Shown: in pieces, positions 48,932 through 58,011 of the stretch
Position numbering within the stretch: the first letter of the stretch is position 1
Layout of the letters: each line of letters opens with the position of its first letter
Assembly (NCBI GenBank): GCA_937943625.1
Contig: CALEAD010000010.1
Span: forward strand, 16,217-80,216
Length of the DNA stretch: 64,000 bases
Origin: an uncultured Anaerolineae bacterium
GTDB lineage: Bacteria; Chloroflexota; Anaerolineae; Promineifilales; Promineifilaceae
Reading direction: 5' to 3'
Made by a program: the position numbers and the translations under genes
The notes under the pieces: model-generated
The model's input: only the letters and a program-made list of their open reading frames with translations
Databases searched by the model: none
Told to the model about the DNA's origin: nothing

Positions 48932-48969
48932 AAAAAAATACCCCGGTACTCTTACCAGGGCGGTATTTA
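48932..48969 (-). terminator. Terminator-like hairpin downstream of tRNA-Thr
   Basis: Minus strand: aatacc..ctggta-agag-tacc..ggtatt followed by T7. Confidence 0.55.
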
Positions 48970-48973
48970 GAAA

Positions 48974-49045
48974 GCCACCCAAGGGACTTGAACCCTTAAC
49001 CTACGCTTTACGAAAGCGCCGCTCTGCCGATTGAGCTAGGGTGGC
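48974..49045 (-). tRNA. tRNA-Thr (anticodon CGU)
   Basis: 72-nt cloverleaf GCCACCC-TA-GCTCAATCGGCAGAGC-G-GCGCTTTCGTAAAGCGT-AGGTT-AAGGGTTCAAGTCCCTT-GGGTGGC; CCA not encoded. Confidence 0.95.
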
Positions 49046-49113
49046 GAAGTAGGAGGATTATAGCAATGCGTGGGTTAGTTGACAAACAGCCGTTGCTGCT
49101 TAGCGCACCTGCC

Positions 49114-49944
49114 TCACCCGCTGCCGGTGGCGATGGGCAAGCCAGGTGTGCGGCTCCACTCGCTCCAGGAACCAACGTAAAGACGGCCGTTGCCCAGGCC
49201 TGCGTGCGCCATAGCCAGCAAATTGACACAGGCCGACACACCGGAGCCACAATAGAAGGTAGCTTCTGTGGGACGGTCGCCTAAAACGACCGTTAGCTGC
49301 GCACGCAACTGTTGCGGAGGCAGGAAACGGCCGTTTTCCTGCCAGTTTCGCGCAAAGGGATAATTGATCGCCCCCGGAATGTGCCCCGCCTGCGCGTCAA
49401 TTGGCTCTAATTCCCCACGATACCGCGCTTCGTCGCGCGAATCAAGCAAAAGCGGCACATCAGGCACCTCGGCCAGCGTCACCAGCCATTCGCGGCGCGG
49501 CGCGCCCACAAACCGGCGGGGCGCATTCTGCTGCTCACCGGCCACAACCGGCAACCCTGCTTCCGTCCAGGCTGCCCATCCCCCATCCAGCAGCGCCACC
49601 GCGTCATGCCCCATATAGCGCAGCATCCACCAGAGGCGGCTGGCAATCATGCCACCCCCGTCATCATACACCACCACCTGGGTGCTGGCGTTTATGCCCA
49701 TGCAGCCAAAGCGTTCGCAAAGGCTTTCTGGCGTCGGCAGCGGGTGACGGCCGTTATCTGTTACCGGCGGGCCGCTCAAATCTTCATCCAGGTGGGCATA
49801 AATGGCCCCAGGCACGTGCCCAGCCAGATAGGCGCGCCGGCCAGCGGCCGTATCTGCCAGGCTGAAGCGGCAATCTACAATCACCCAACCGGCGTCTGAC
49901 AGATGGGCGTGCAGGGTCAGGGGGTCAATCAGAGTTGTATACAT
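49114..49944 (-). CDS. Sulfurtransferase, two rhodanese domains
   Basis: VIVDCRFSLADTAAGRRAYLAGHVPGAIYAHLDEDLS; active-site loop FYCGSGVSAC. Confidence 0.9.
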   Translation of the reverse strand: MYTTLIDPLTLHAHLSDAGWVIVDCRFSLADTAAGRRAYLAGHVPGAIYAHLDEDLSGPPVTDNGRHPLPTPESLCERFGCMGINASTQVVVYDDGGGMIASRLWWMLRYMGHDAVALLDGGWAAWTEAGLPVVAGEQQNAPRRFVGAPRREWLVTLAEVPDVPLLLDSRDEARYRGELEPIDAQAGHIPGAINYPFARNWQENGRFLPPQQLRAQLTVVLGDRPTEATFYCGSGVSACVNLLAMAHAGLGNGRLYVGSWSEWSRTPGLPIATGSG

Positions 49945-49975
49945 AGGAGACAGGGGTGCCGAGCGTGGAACGATG

Positions 49976-52246
49976 TTATGAGCCTGGCGTGGCGGTGGGG
50001 AAGATGGGCGGGGGCGCAATTGTGGGCGGCGGCGGCACCGTCGGCCAGATTGGCGTGGGGGTTGGCGTGGGCAGCGGGGTAGGCGTTTGCGTGGGCGTCG
50101 GTGTGGGGGTGAAGAAAGGTGTGGGCGTCGGCACGGCCGAGTCCCAGGCAAAGAGAATGGGCTGTGCGCTGCTCTCCGCCACCACTTGCTGCCCGCGCTC
50201 CAGCCGCACCTGCCACGAGTATGCGCCCGGCTCCAGCCAGCCCAACTGCGCATATGCGGCCACCGGCAATTCATACAGCGTGCCCAGGGTTGGCGTATTT
50301 ACTGCGCCTAACGGCAGCGCCTGTCGCCCTTGCCACAAATAAACGACAAAGGCTTCTCCCTCTTGCAAGGGCAGGGGCCAGTTCCAGCGGTATGCAACTT
50401 CCGCAGTAAAGAAGGCTTCGCTTTCGGCCGTTGGCTGGCTCAGGCGCAACAGGGGCAATGCGCGCGGACCGTAGAGATTGCCAAATTCGGCCGTCCAGTA
50501 CCAGACGTTTGGCGCGCCAAAGTTGAGCGTGTATCCCACCCCTACGTCGGTAGCAAAGCGGTTGAGAATAATGCGACGATGCGAGGGGCTGTTCACCCAA
50601 AAAGCCACTGCTTCATAGGGGTGCTCAAAGCCCCAGGCTGTCGCCTCACCAGCATAAGCTCCGATATACCCGTAGGTCATTAACCGCTCTGCCGGGTAAG
50701 AGCCGTCGGCGCCAATGTGGCCAGTGTAGCTAAAGCGCGCCATGTCGTTGGCGTGCTGCTGCGCCGCCAGGTTCAGGGCATAGCTCTGGGTAAGCGGTGG
50801 CAGTTCAAAACGTGCGCGCGCCTCATTGATGTAGAAAAGCAGTTGTTCTGCCGGGGAGAGGGTCTCTGGCAAGGGCAGCGGCTGCAGCACGAATGGCTCG
50901 CCCAGTTCCACTGGTTCCAGGTCAAGTGCGTAGAGATCGCCTTCTAGTAGCCAGGCGTCCCCTGCGTTTGACTGCACAATCAGCGGGAGGTAAACGGCCG
51001 AATTTGTCAACGCGCCCGGCTCAACGTAAATCCAGCGGCCAACGGCCGTCTCGCCAAATTCATTGCTGGCTGTAAGCAAAATGTAGTGGTTCCCTCCCTG
51101 GCGATAGGCGTGTGTCACGTTACTGCCCTGGTAATAACGGCCGTCGCCCATGTCCCACACATATTGCTGCACCGTCTCATCGCCAAACGCCTGCGCCACA
51201 AAAGGCTGCCCGGCAGGCACACTTTGCGGCACAACCAGGTCCGCAACGGGGGGATTACCCACCTGCACCACGCCATAAGCCTCAGAACGGCCGTAATCAT
51301 TACTAATGGTCAGTTGTACCAGGTAATGCCCCGGCGCACTATAGCTGTGCGTGGGGTTTGCCACTGTGGCCACCTGGCCATCGCCAAACTGCCATTGGTA
51401 GGCCAGCGGCGGCTGCCCGCCGCTCTCGTTAACAAATGTGACCGGCTGGCCAACCGCCACCTGCCAATCAGCAGCACTGAAGCGCGCGGCCGGATGCGGC
51501 ACCACCGTAATCAAGTGCGTGCGTGCTACCTGTTGCAGCGGGTTTGCCACCTCCAGCGTCACCTGATAGACGCCAGCCGCGGCGTAGAGCACCGTTGGAT
51601 CATTAACAGTCAGACGACGGCCGTCGCCCAAACTCCAGCTTTGCACAAATGGCCCAGAGCCGCCCAGCACCGGCTGTAAGGAAATCGGCTGACCGAGTGA
51701 GACCTGTGTCAGCGGCGTCACCAGGTTGATGTGCGGCGGCAACCCTACCCAGGCAGTCAGCGCCAGCCGCTGCGCACCCCCCTGTGCCGCCGTCGCCAGC
51801 GCCGCATTGGGCCATAGCTGGGCTACAATTTGCTGTTCTGGGAAAAGCAGGTCGGCCGTTTCGGCGCGCAGTGGCAGCAGCAGCTCTTGCACGCCGCTGC
51901 CCAACGGCGCAACCGGCTGCCAGGTAAACAAGCCCGTCTGCACATTTTGGGTCACGCCGGGCAGCAACGTGTTAAACTGCAAGCGCAGCGTAGGCGGCAG
52001 TTGCAGCATCACCAACGGTGTAGCATTCTCGCTTTGGCGGTTAAGCAAACGCACAGAGAGGGTTGTCGTATCACCAGGAGTCAGCACAGGGGGTTGCAGC
52101 GTCAGCTCCAGCAGAAATGGCCCATCCAGGCGAGCGTAGCCGCTGTAAGCTGGCAGATTGGTGGCGGCCGTTTCCCAGCGCCACATGCCTACAGCGCTCA
52201 AAGCCAATATCACGCCTGCTAAAAGCCACCATCGTCCTTTGCACAC
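49976..52246 (-). CDS. Secreted PKD-repeat protein with CAP/SCP-like domain and Pro/Thr-rich C-terminus
   Basis: YQWQFGDGQVATVANPTHSYSAPGHYLVQLTI PKD motifs; FYINEARARFELPPL..HANDMARFSYTGHIGADG CAP motif. Confidence 0.87.
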   Translation of the reverse strand: MCKGRWWLLAGVILALSAVGMWRWETAATNLPAYSGYARLDGPFLLELTLQPPVLTPGDTTTLSVRLLNRQSENATPLVMLQLPPTLRLQFNTLLPGVTQNVQTGLFTWQPVAPLGSGVQELLLPLRAETADLLFPEQQIVAQLWPNAALATAAQGGAQRLALTAWVGLPPHINLVTPLTQVSLGQPISLQPVLGGSGPFVQSWSLGDGRRLTVNDPTVLYAAAGVYQVTLEVANPLQQVARTHLITVVPHPAARFSAADWQVAVGQPVTFVNESGGQPPLAYQWQFGDGQVATVANPTHSYSAPGHYLVQLTISNDYGRSEAYGVVQVGNPPVADLVVPQSVPAGQPFVAQAFGDETVQQYVWDMGDGRYYQGSNVTHAYRQGGNHYILLTASNEFGETAVGRWIYVEPGALTNSAVYLPLIVQSNAGDAWLLEGDLYALDLEPVELGEPFVLQPLPLPETLSPAEQLLFYINEARARFELPPLTQSYALNLAAQQHANDMARFSYTGHIGADGSYPAERLMTYGYIGAYAGEATAWGFEHPYEAVAFWVNSPSHRRIILNRFATDVGVGYTLNFGAPNVWYWTAEFGNLYGPRALPLLRLSQPTAESEAFFTAEVAYRWNWPLPLQEGEAFVVYLWQGRQALPLGAVNTPTLGTLYELPVAAYAQLGWLEPGAYSWQVRLERGQQVVAESSAQPILFAWDSAVPTPTPFFTPTPTPTQTPTPLPTPTPTPIWPTVPPPPTIAPPPIFPTATPGS

Positions 52247-52385
52247 ACCGGCAGTGTATCAAAGTTAGCAAGCGTTAACAAGCCATTTTGCCCGCCCGTT
52301 GTTATAATGGTACGGTTTGTAAGAACTGACACATCTTGGAAAGCCGGGAAAAGCGGCAACTTCCTAACCAATCAGCTCTGGGAAA

Positions 52386-54218
52386 TTGGGTATTTGCATG
52401 AGTGCAACACGCGAGAAAAAAAACGGCCGTTTCCGATTCCCCCTCTTCCGCCGCCAGGAAAAATGGGTGGAAATCACCGGCTACCGCGTTGGTGGCCTTC
52501 AGCTCGACGAACCCATCTTCATTCACGCAGATGCGCTGGTCGTTGGCCATATCATCGCCCCAAAAATCCAGGTAGCCGGGCTGGTTAATGGCTCCACGGC
52601 CGCTTTGGAAACACACATTTTACCCGGCGGGCAAATTTGGGGAGACGTGTACACAGAGCAGCTACACCTGGAACCGGGTGGCAAACTGCAAGGGTGGACG
52701 CGCGCCCTCAACGACGAAACATATCAACAGATACGCAACACTGGCAGCGTGCCCGAAATAGATGTCAGTCAACCTCCTGATTCGCTGCCAGGTGAAACCC
52801 CAGAACAGCTGGCGCCCCTATATACAGCAGCGCAGATTGGCCTACTACGCAGCCTACAAGCAGAAGCGGCCACAGCACTGGCTGCACGGGCAGAGCTAGA
52901 GCAAAGCTTTAACCAGCGACTACAAGAAGTGGCTGGGGAAACGGCCGCCAAAGTCACTTACCTGGCTGAACGGATGGAACAGCTACAAAACGAGCTACAA
53001 CATGCGGAGCGTGTAGTAAACACCTACCAGGACACCGTGAGTGCCCGTGAAGCTCAACTGGAACGACAAAGCAACGAGTTAGCAATTGCCCGTGAACTAC
53101 TAGAAGAGCGCAGTATCGCGTTAGAAGAGCTCAAATTGGAAAGCGCCAATCAAGCTGTGGCCATTTCTGAGCTAAAGGTAAAGAAACTGGCGCTGGAAGA
53201 GCGCCTGCGCGCGGCGCAAAATCAGGTCGAGGAGCTGACACAACGGGTCAATGGGTTGGAAATTGCCCTACAAACCAGCGTGACACACGCCGCAGAACAA
53301 GAAGACGCGCTAATACGCTGGCAAGAGTTGGCCAGCGCCACGGAAAAACGCGCAAATGCGCTGGATGGTGAGCTGAAACTGGCACAGGCACAACTGGCAG
53401 AAAACGGCCGTCTCATCGAAACACTGCAAGAACAGCGCCGCCAGGCAGAAAAAGCATGGGAGGAGGCGCTCGAAGAGCTAGACGCGCTGCGCCAACGCGA
53501 TACAGCCTTGCTGCCCAGTGAGGCCGAAAGATTAATGACCAGGATCAACGAGCTGGAGGCACAAGTAAACCATATTCCTACCCTCGAGGCAGAAATAGCG
53601 GCGCTACAAGCAGAGGTGCAAGAGCTAGAAAACACAATACGAGAGCTAGAAGACACAGCACAGGAACAAGAAGACTATCTGCTCTGGTACAAAGCAAACC
53701 TGACCACCAGCCTGCATGACCTGGACAAGCTACGCCAGTTAAACGAAGAACAGGCGCAGCAATTAACAGCCATGCAAACAGAGCTGGCAAACCTGAAAAA
53801 CAACCTGGTGGCACAACAAAAAGAAAGCAAACGCTGGCAGCAGCGTGCCGTGCAGGCACGTGACCTGCTGCAAAAACGAGGTGAGATGCTCGCGCGCTTG
53901 CAGCAAAAACAGCAGCAAATGGAAGAAATAGCGCGTCGCGCTGAGAACCAGTTAAACGGGTACGAACAGGAGCTGGCGCATTATTTGAAGGAAATTCAAC
54001 GCCAGGGGCGGCAACTGGCCGAGGCGCGTAGCCTGCTTAGTGAGCGCGATCTGGCTCTGAAGCAGGCAGAAGCCAGAATAGCCAACCAGGCAGAAACCCT
54101 GTCTGAGTTCAAGCAACTGGCCGGCAAGCGTATCCAGAGCCTGCAAGCAGAGCTAACCCATACCAAACAGCAACTTCAGAACGCTATGTCTGTCCTTGAG
54201 CGCCGCAAACAAAAGTAA
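52386..54218 (+). CDS. Bactofilin-like N-terminal domain fused to long coiled coil
   Basis: ADALVVGHIIAPKIQVAGLVNGSTAALETHILPGGQIWGDVYTEQLHLEPGGKLQG; followed by about 450 aa of heptad-rich sequence. Confidence 0.75.
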   Translation: MGICMSATREKKNGRFRFPLFRRQEKWVEITGYRVGGLQLDEPIFIHADALVVGHIIAPKIQVAGLVNGSTAALETHILPGGQIWGDVYTEQLHLEPGGKLQGWTRALNDETYQQIRNTGSVPEIDVSQPPDSLPGETPEQLAPLYTAAQIGLLRSLQAEAATALAARAELEQSFNQRLQEVAGETAAKVTYLAERMEQLQNELQHAERVVNTYQDTVSAREAQLERQSNELAIARELLEERSIALEELKLESANQAVAISELKVKKLALEERLRAAQNQVEELTQRVNGLEIALQTSVTHAAEQEDALIRWQELASATEKRANALDGELKLAQAQLAENGRLIETLQEQRRQAEKAWEEALEELDALRQRDTALLPSEAERLMTRINELEAQVNHIPTLEAEIAALQAEVQELENTIRELEDTAQEQEDYLLWYKANLTTSLHDLDKLRQLNEEQAQQLTAMQTELANLKNNLVAQQKESKRWQQRAVQARDLLQKRGEMLARLQQKQQQMEEIARRAENQLNGYEQELAHYLKEIQRQGRQLAEARSLLSERDLALKQAEARIANQAETLSEFKQLAGKRIQSLQAELTHTKQQLQNAMSVLERRKQK

Positions 54219-54419
54219 AAATGGTGCGCAGGCATCCCTGCCGGCCGCGCCCGGACAAGCTGTCCGTGCCCCATTTTCAGGACAGAGTTCATGAGTGGGG
54301 CACACCACCACGAATGAAAATGTAGCACAGGTTAGCAAACCTGCGCATACTAACCAGGTTTGGCAACCTGGTCTACACTTACAGGCGGCGGTCGGCATTC
54401 ATTTTCAAGGGAGAAGCAC

Positions 54420-55304
54420 ATGACAATTACCGAATTTGCTGTGATTGGCGGCAGTGGTCTGTACCACATGCCAGACTTGCATGATGTGGCCGAAGTGACG
54501 CCAGACACCCCATTTGGGCCTCCTTCAGATGCCATCATTTTGGGTACGCTACACGGCCGTCGCATTGCCTTTCTACCTCGTCATGGGCGCGGGCACATCT
54601 TTAGCCCCAGTGAAATTCCCTACCGTGCCAACATCTATGCCCTAAAGAGCCTGGGCGTGCGCTACATCGTCAGCATCAGCGCCTGCGGTTCCCTGCGCGA
54701 GGATTACGCTCCCGGCCATATTGTTGTGCCCGATCAGCTCTTTGACCACACGCGCAAGCGCGAAAGTAGCTTTTTTGGCGGAGGCGTGGTTGCGCACATC
54801 AGTGCCGCACATCCTTTTTCGCCAGAAATGAACCGCGTCATTGCCCGGGCCACGCGCGCTGTTGGCGGCGTTGTGCACGAAGGGGGAACATTCATCACCA
54901 TAGAGGGGCCACGTTTTAGCACGAAAGGGGAATCACATACCTACCGGCAGTGGGGGATGAGCTTGATTGGCATGACAACCAGCCCGGAGGCTTACCTGGC
55001 GCTGGAAGCGGAAATTGCCTATGGCGTGATGGCGCACGTCACCGATTATGATGTGTGGCATGAAAGTGAAGAATCGGTTACGGTGGAGGCGGTCATTCGC
55101 GTCTTGCAGCAGAACACGGCTTTGGCGCAGCGCGCCATCAACCAGATGGTGGCAACAATGGCAGAATGGACGGGTGAATTTGCTGCGCATTCGGCCCTGC
55201 GCCAGGCTATCATTACTGACCCGGCGCGTATTCCCGCCACCGCGCGGCAAAAGTTGGCACTGTTGATAGAGAAGTATTTGCCGCCATCCGGTCAACAGGA
55301 TTAG
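54420..55304 (+). CDS. mtnP: S-methyl-5'-thioadenosine phosphorylase
   Basis: FAVIGGSGLY, FLPRHGRGH, PYRANIYALKSLGV, TYRQWGMSLIGMTTSPEAYLALEAEIAYG. Confidence 0.92.
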   Translation: MTITEFAVIGGSGLYHMPDLHDVAEVTPDTPFGPPSDAIILGTLHGRRIAFLPRHGRGHIFSPSEIPYRANIYALKSLGVRYIVSISACGSLREDYAPGHIVVPDQLFDHTRKRESSFFGGGVVAHISAAHPFSPEMNRVIARATRAVGGVVHEGGTFITIEGPRFSTKGESHTYRQWGMSLIGMTTSPEAYLALEAEIAYGVMAHVTDYDVWHESEESVTVEAVIRVLQQNTALAQRAINQMVATMAEWTGEFAAHSALRQAIITDPARIPATARQKLALLIEKYLPPSGQQD

Positions 55305-55307
55305 CGA

Positions 55308-57962
55308 TTGGGGATTGGTACTACCATTTTTGCAGGAATTGTTGAGGAAAACGGCCGTCGCGAGCGACTTTTGCTGCTGCTGGCAGCAATGTTTGTCTGG
55401 GTAAATGCTCTGGCGCTCAGCCTAGTGCGCACGGGCGGCCTGGCCTGGGCGCATCTGTGGGGGGCGGCCGTGTGGCTGCTGCTCATGGGCGGTGCGCACC
55501 TGCTGCTGGAGCGGCTACGCCCACAGCGCGACCCGGTGCTGCTGCCGCTGGTGGGGCTGCTCATGGGCTGGGGGATTCTGCTAATTGATCGCCTGGCTGC
55601 CAATTTTCTGGCGCGGCAGGTGCTGTGGGTGGCCGTGGGCACGGCCGTTTGTCTCCTCGTTACCCTGTTGCCGCGCAATCTCCGCTGGCTGCGCCGCTAT
55701 CGCTACACCTGGCTTATCAGCGGGCTGGCGCTATTAGCGGCCACGCTGATTTTCGGTGTGAACCCCACCGGTTTTGGCGCGGCCCTATGGCTACCTTTAC
55801 CTGGTCGCCTTTTCTTCTTCCAGCCCTCAGAGCTGTTAAAGCTGCTGCTGCTGGTCTTTCTGGCCAGCTACTTTGACGAGCGTGAGACCTTGTTGCGCCT
55901 GAGCCACCGCGCCGGGCCGTTGGCCCCCCTGCCCTACCTGGCTCCTTTACTGCTGATGTGGGGCTTTTGCATGGTGCTGCTGGTCTGGCAACAAGACCTG
56001 GGTGCGGCCGCGCTTTTTTTCATTTTGTTTCTGGCGTTACTCTACCTGGCTACGGGCAACAAGTGGTACGTGCTGGGAGGATTGGCGCTGCTGTTGTTGG
56101 CCGGGTTTATTGCCTATCACCTGTTTGCGGTGGTGGCGCTGCGCGTAGATGCGTGGTGGAACCCCTGGCCAGAGGCAGACAACCGCGCCTTTCAGATTGT
56201 GCAGTCGCTCTATGCCGTGGCTGCGGGGGGGGTATTGGGGCAGGGAATTGGCCAGGGCTTTCCCAATTATATTCCCGTTGTGCACTCTGATTTTGCTTTT
56301 GCTGCCATTGCCGAGGAGTGGGGCCTGGTAGGCAGCGTGGGGGTCGTGGCGCTCTTTGCCGTGCTGGCGCATCGGGGAATGCGAATTGCAATGATGGGCA
56401 AACGGCCGTTTCAGGTGTATCTGGCCGCCGGGATTGCCATTCTCTTTAGCTTCCAGGCGTTACTGATCATGGGTGGGGTCACCAGGCTGCTGCCGCTTAC
56501 CGGCATCACGCTCCCTTTTGTCAGCTATGGAGGCAGTTCCCTGCTAGTCAGCAGCATCATGATTGGTCTGTTGCTTTACCTTTCTACCAATGAGGTGAGC
56601 ACCTACTCCTCGCTTACTCCCCACCTGCAACGCCTCATGGTGTTGCTGCTGGGTGGATTTGCCCTGGTCGCCCTGGGGCTTTTCTTTTGGGGCACGCTAC
56701 GCGCAGAGGCGCTGCTGGCGCGCAGCGACAACCCGCGCCTGGTCGAGGCAGAACTGCGCATCCAGCGGGGCCGCATTGTAGACCGGCACGGCATTACCCT
56801 GGCGGAAAATGGGGGCACGCCGGCGCGGCAGCAGCGACAATACCCGTTTACGGCCGTTGGCCCGGCAGTGGGGTATTACAGCTTCCGCCACGGCACAGCC
56901 GGCGTAGAGGAGAGCTATAACGCCATTTTGCGCGGTGATGGCGCTCCTTTTTGGCTGGAGACGTGGCGCAAATGGCTGCACGAACCACAGCGTGGTCAGG
57001 ATATTCAACTGACACTAGACGCGGCATGGCAGCAAGAGGCAGATAGCTTGCTGGCCGCACACGCTGGCGCGCTGCTGCTGCTGGAACTGACCGAGGGAGG
57101 CAGCTTTGCGCAGGTGCGCGCCCTGGTCAGCCATCCTGGGTATGACCCAAACCGACTGGATGAGCAGTTTAGGGCGCTGGTGGCGGATGATGCGGCGCCA
57201 CTGTTGAACCGGGTGACGCAAGGGCAGTATCAACCAGGGCTGGCGCTGCAGCCATTTTTGCTGGCAGCCGCGCTCGATGGGGGCTTTTTGCGCCTGGATG
57301 AGGGTGTAACAAACATTAACCGGCCGGTGGCGCTGAATGGGACGCTGTTTCGCTGTGTCACACGGCCGTCATCTGACACTGCTACCTGGATGGATGTGCT
57401 CACCCACCGCTGCCCCGGCCCGATGCAAGAGCTAGGGCTGCTGCTGGGTGAAACTGAGCTAGAGCGCATGTTTGCGGCCTGGGGGTTCACGCAGCAACCA
57501 CAGCTCCCCCTGAACACCACCACAGCGCCGCAAGACCCGGCGCAAGACGTGGCATTGGCGGCCATTGGCCAGGATGTATTAACGCCGACGCCATTACAGA
57601 TAGGGCTGGCGCTGGCAGCATTGGCAAACAACGGCCGTTTTCCGGCGCTGCAATTGGTAACGGCCGTGCGGCACAACAACGCCTGGGTAGCAGAAACTGT
57701 GCCCCCAGATTATTCTGCGGCCGTTTCTGCCGGCGCGGCGCGCAGCGTGCGCCTGGCCCTATCGGTAAGCAATGACGTGGCAGAACACAGCGCCCTGGCT
57801 CTATCGGGCCCAGGCAAAAGCAGCAATGGCTGGTATCTGGCACTGGCACCGGCCGCGGCGCCGCGCTACGTGTTGGTAGTTGTGGTAGAAGATGTAGAGC
57901 GTGCCGAGGTCGCGGTGGCCATCGGCCGTGAGCTGTGGCAAAAGTTAGAGATGGGAGAGTAG
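55308..57962 (+). CDS. SEDS (FtsW/RodA) glycosyltransferase fused to a penicillin-binding-like domain lacking catalytic motifs
   Basis: SEDS motifs HSDFAFAAIAEEWG and SYGGSSLL; C-terminal PBP-like RGRIVDRHGITLAEN..TLDAAWQQEAD. Confidence 0.85.
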   Translation: MGIGTTIFAGIVEENGRRERLLLLLAAMFVWVNALALSLVRTGGLAWAHLWGAAVWLLLMGGAHLLLERLRPQRDPVLLPLVGLLMGWGILLIDRLAANFLARQVLWVAVGTAVCLLVTLLPRNLRWLRRYRYTWLISGLALLAATLIFGVNPTGFGAALWLPLPGRLFFFQPSELLKLLLLVFLASYFDERETLLRLSHRAGPLAPLPYLAPLLLMWGFCMVLLVWQQDLGAAALFFILFLALLYLATGNKWYVLGGLALLLLAGFIAYHLFAVVALRVDAWWNPWPEADNRAFQIVQSLYAVAAGGVLGQGIGQGFPNYIPVVHSDFAFAAIAEEWGLVGSVGVVALFAVLAHRGMRIAMMGKRPFQVYLAAGIAILFSFQALLIMGGVTRLLPLTGITLPFVSYGGSSLLVSSIMIGLLLYLSTNEVSTYSSLTPHLQRLMVLLLGGFALVALGLFFWGTLRAEALLARSDNPRLVEAELRIQRGRIVDRHGITLAENGGTPARQQRQYPFTAVGPAVGYYSFRHGTAGVEESYNAILRGDGAPFWLETWRKWLHEPQRGQDIQLTLDAAWQQEADSLLAAHAGALLLLELTEGGSFAQVRALVSHPGYDPNRLDEQFRALVADDAAPLLNRVTQGQYQPGLALQPFLLAAALDGGFLRLDEGVTNINRPVALNGTLFRCVTRPSSDTATWMDVLTHRCPGPMQELGLLLGETELERMFAAWGFTQQPQLPLNTTTAPQDPAQDVALAAIGQDVLTPTPLQIGLALAALANNGRFPALQLVTAVRHNNAWVAETVPPDYSAAVSAGAARSVRLALSVSNDVAEHSALALSGPGKSSNGWYLALAPAAAPRYVLVVVVEDVERAEVAVAIGRELWQKLEMGE

Positions 57963-58011
57963 AGATTGGCAATTGGTGTTTGCACATGCTCTACCCTCCA
58001 TGCTTCGATCG

